DNA of 13,542 bases from Micromonosporaceae bacterium (GTDB taxonomy: Bacteria; Actinomycetota; Actinomycetes; Mycobacteriales; Micromonosporaceae), in assembly GCA_019689695.1 (NCBI GenBank), contig JADGHA010000064.1, forward strand, positions 1-13,542, read 5' to 3'. Positions within the stretch are counted from its first letter, which is position 1; each line of letters begins with the position of its first letter. Under the pieces are notes generated by a model. The model did no database searches. It worked only from the letters and a program-made list of their open reading frames with translations, and was not told the origin of the DNA. The position numbers were made by a program, and so were the translations under genes. Below, piece after piece: positions 13,468-13,542 of the stretch.

Positions 13468-13542
13468 GTGGGCCAGCACACCGTCATCGATCGTTGTCCA
13501 TGTTGTGGCTACCGGACCGGATGCACCACGTGTCCCGTCTGC
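13468..13542 (+). CDS. Partial cysteine-rich CPCC-type protein (5' end only)
   Basis: A frame opening with GTG at 13468 reads 25 codons to the window end without a stop. It contains DRCPCCGYRTGCTTCPVC, with six cysteines in 16 residues. This resembles the cysteine-rich CPCC domain, in which CPCCGY is followed by CPVCFWEDD and which probably binds zinc. The spacing between the CPCC and CPVC motifs is shorter than I remember for the family. No clear ribosome-binding sequence or promoter is visible before the GTG, so the start is uncertain. The gene is divergent from the NmrA-like gene. Function is unknown and the rest of the protein lies outside the window. Confidence 0.5.
   Translation, partial: MGQHTVIDRCPCCGYRTGCTTCPVC

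Overview
This window comes from a very GC-rich actinomycete chromosome, most likely a soil member of the Micromonosporaceae or a relative. That placement is an inference. It rests on the strong G/C bias at third codon positions, the frequent GTG starts, the TANNNT-type -10 boxes, a mycothiol-dependent isomerase-family (MDMPI) protein, an Lpd close to the mycobacterial Lpd as I remember it, and a secreted polysaccharide monooxygenase. The first 64 bases are pure G/C with a 13-base C run and look like the unreliable end of a contig. I see no tRNA, rRNA, insertion sequence, prophage or CRISPR array, and no gene-free stretch longer than 300 bases.

Layout. Positions 81-1958 (minus): a YCII/DGPF-domain protein with an ECF42-like promoter, then an MBL-fold hydrolase whose stop overlaps the start of a DUF1684 gene. 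Positions 2093-2702 (plus): a Phd/YefM-type antitoxin and RelE/ParE-type toxin with a leaderless promoter embedded in a dyad. Positions 2728-3519 (minus): a DinB/MDMPI-family protein, divergent from a double-DUF427 protein (3652-4416, plus). Positions 4487-5506 (plus): a membrane fatty acid desaturase. It converges on dihydrolipoyl dehydrogenase (5575-6960, minus), with a perfect 19-bp hairpin between them. Upstream of lpdA lies a lytic polysaccharide monooxygenase with an abnormally short cellulose-binding module (6998-7834, minus).

Positions 7950-10433 (plus) form a compact four-gene run: AraC-type regulator, VOC/glyoxalase-like protein, aldo/keto reductase and DUF72 protein. Its content suggests handling of reactive carbonyl compounds. 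RtcB RNA ligase (10584-12005, plus) then meets archease, its activator family, tail to tail with two bases between the stops (12008-12430, minus). An NmrA-like NAD(P)-binding protein (12448-13308, minus) lies upstream of archease and is probably co-transcribed with it. At the right edge a cysteine-rich CPCC-type reading frame begins and runs out of the window.

The most interesting points are the convergent RtcB/archease pair, the reduced monooxygenase, the operator-in-promoter design of the toxin-antitoxin module, and the ECF42-like promoter, which predicts a sigma factor gene just beyond the left edge. None of these is shown to be a new system from sequence alone.
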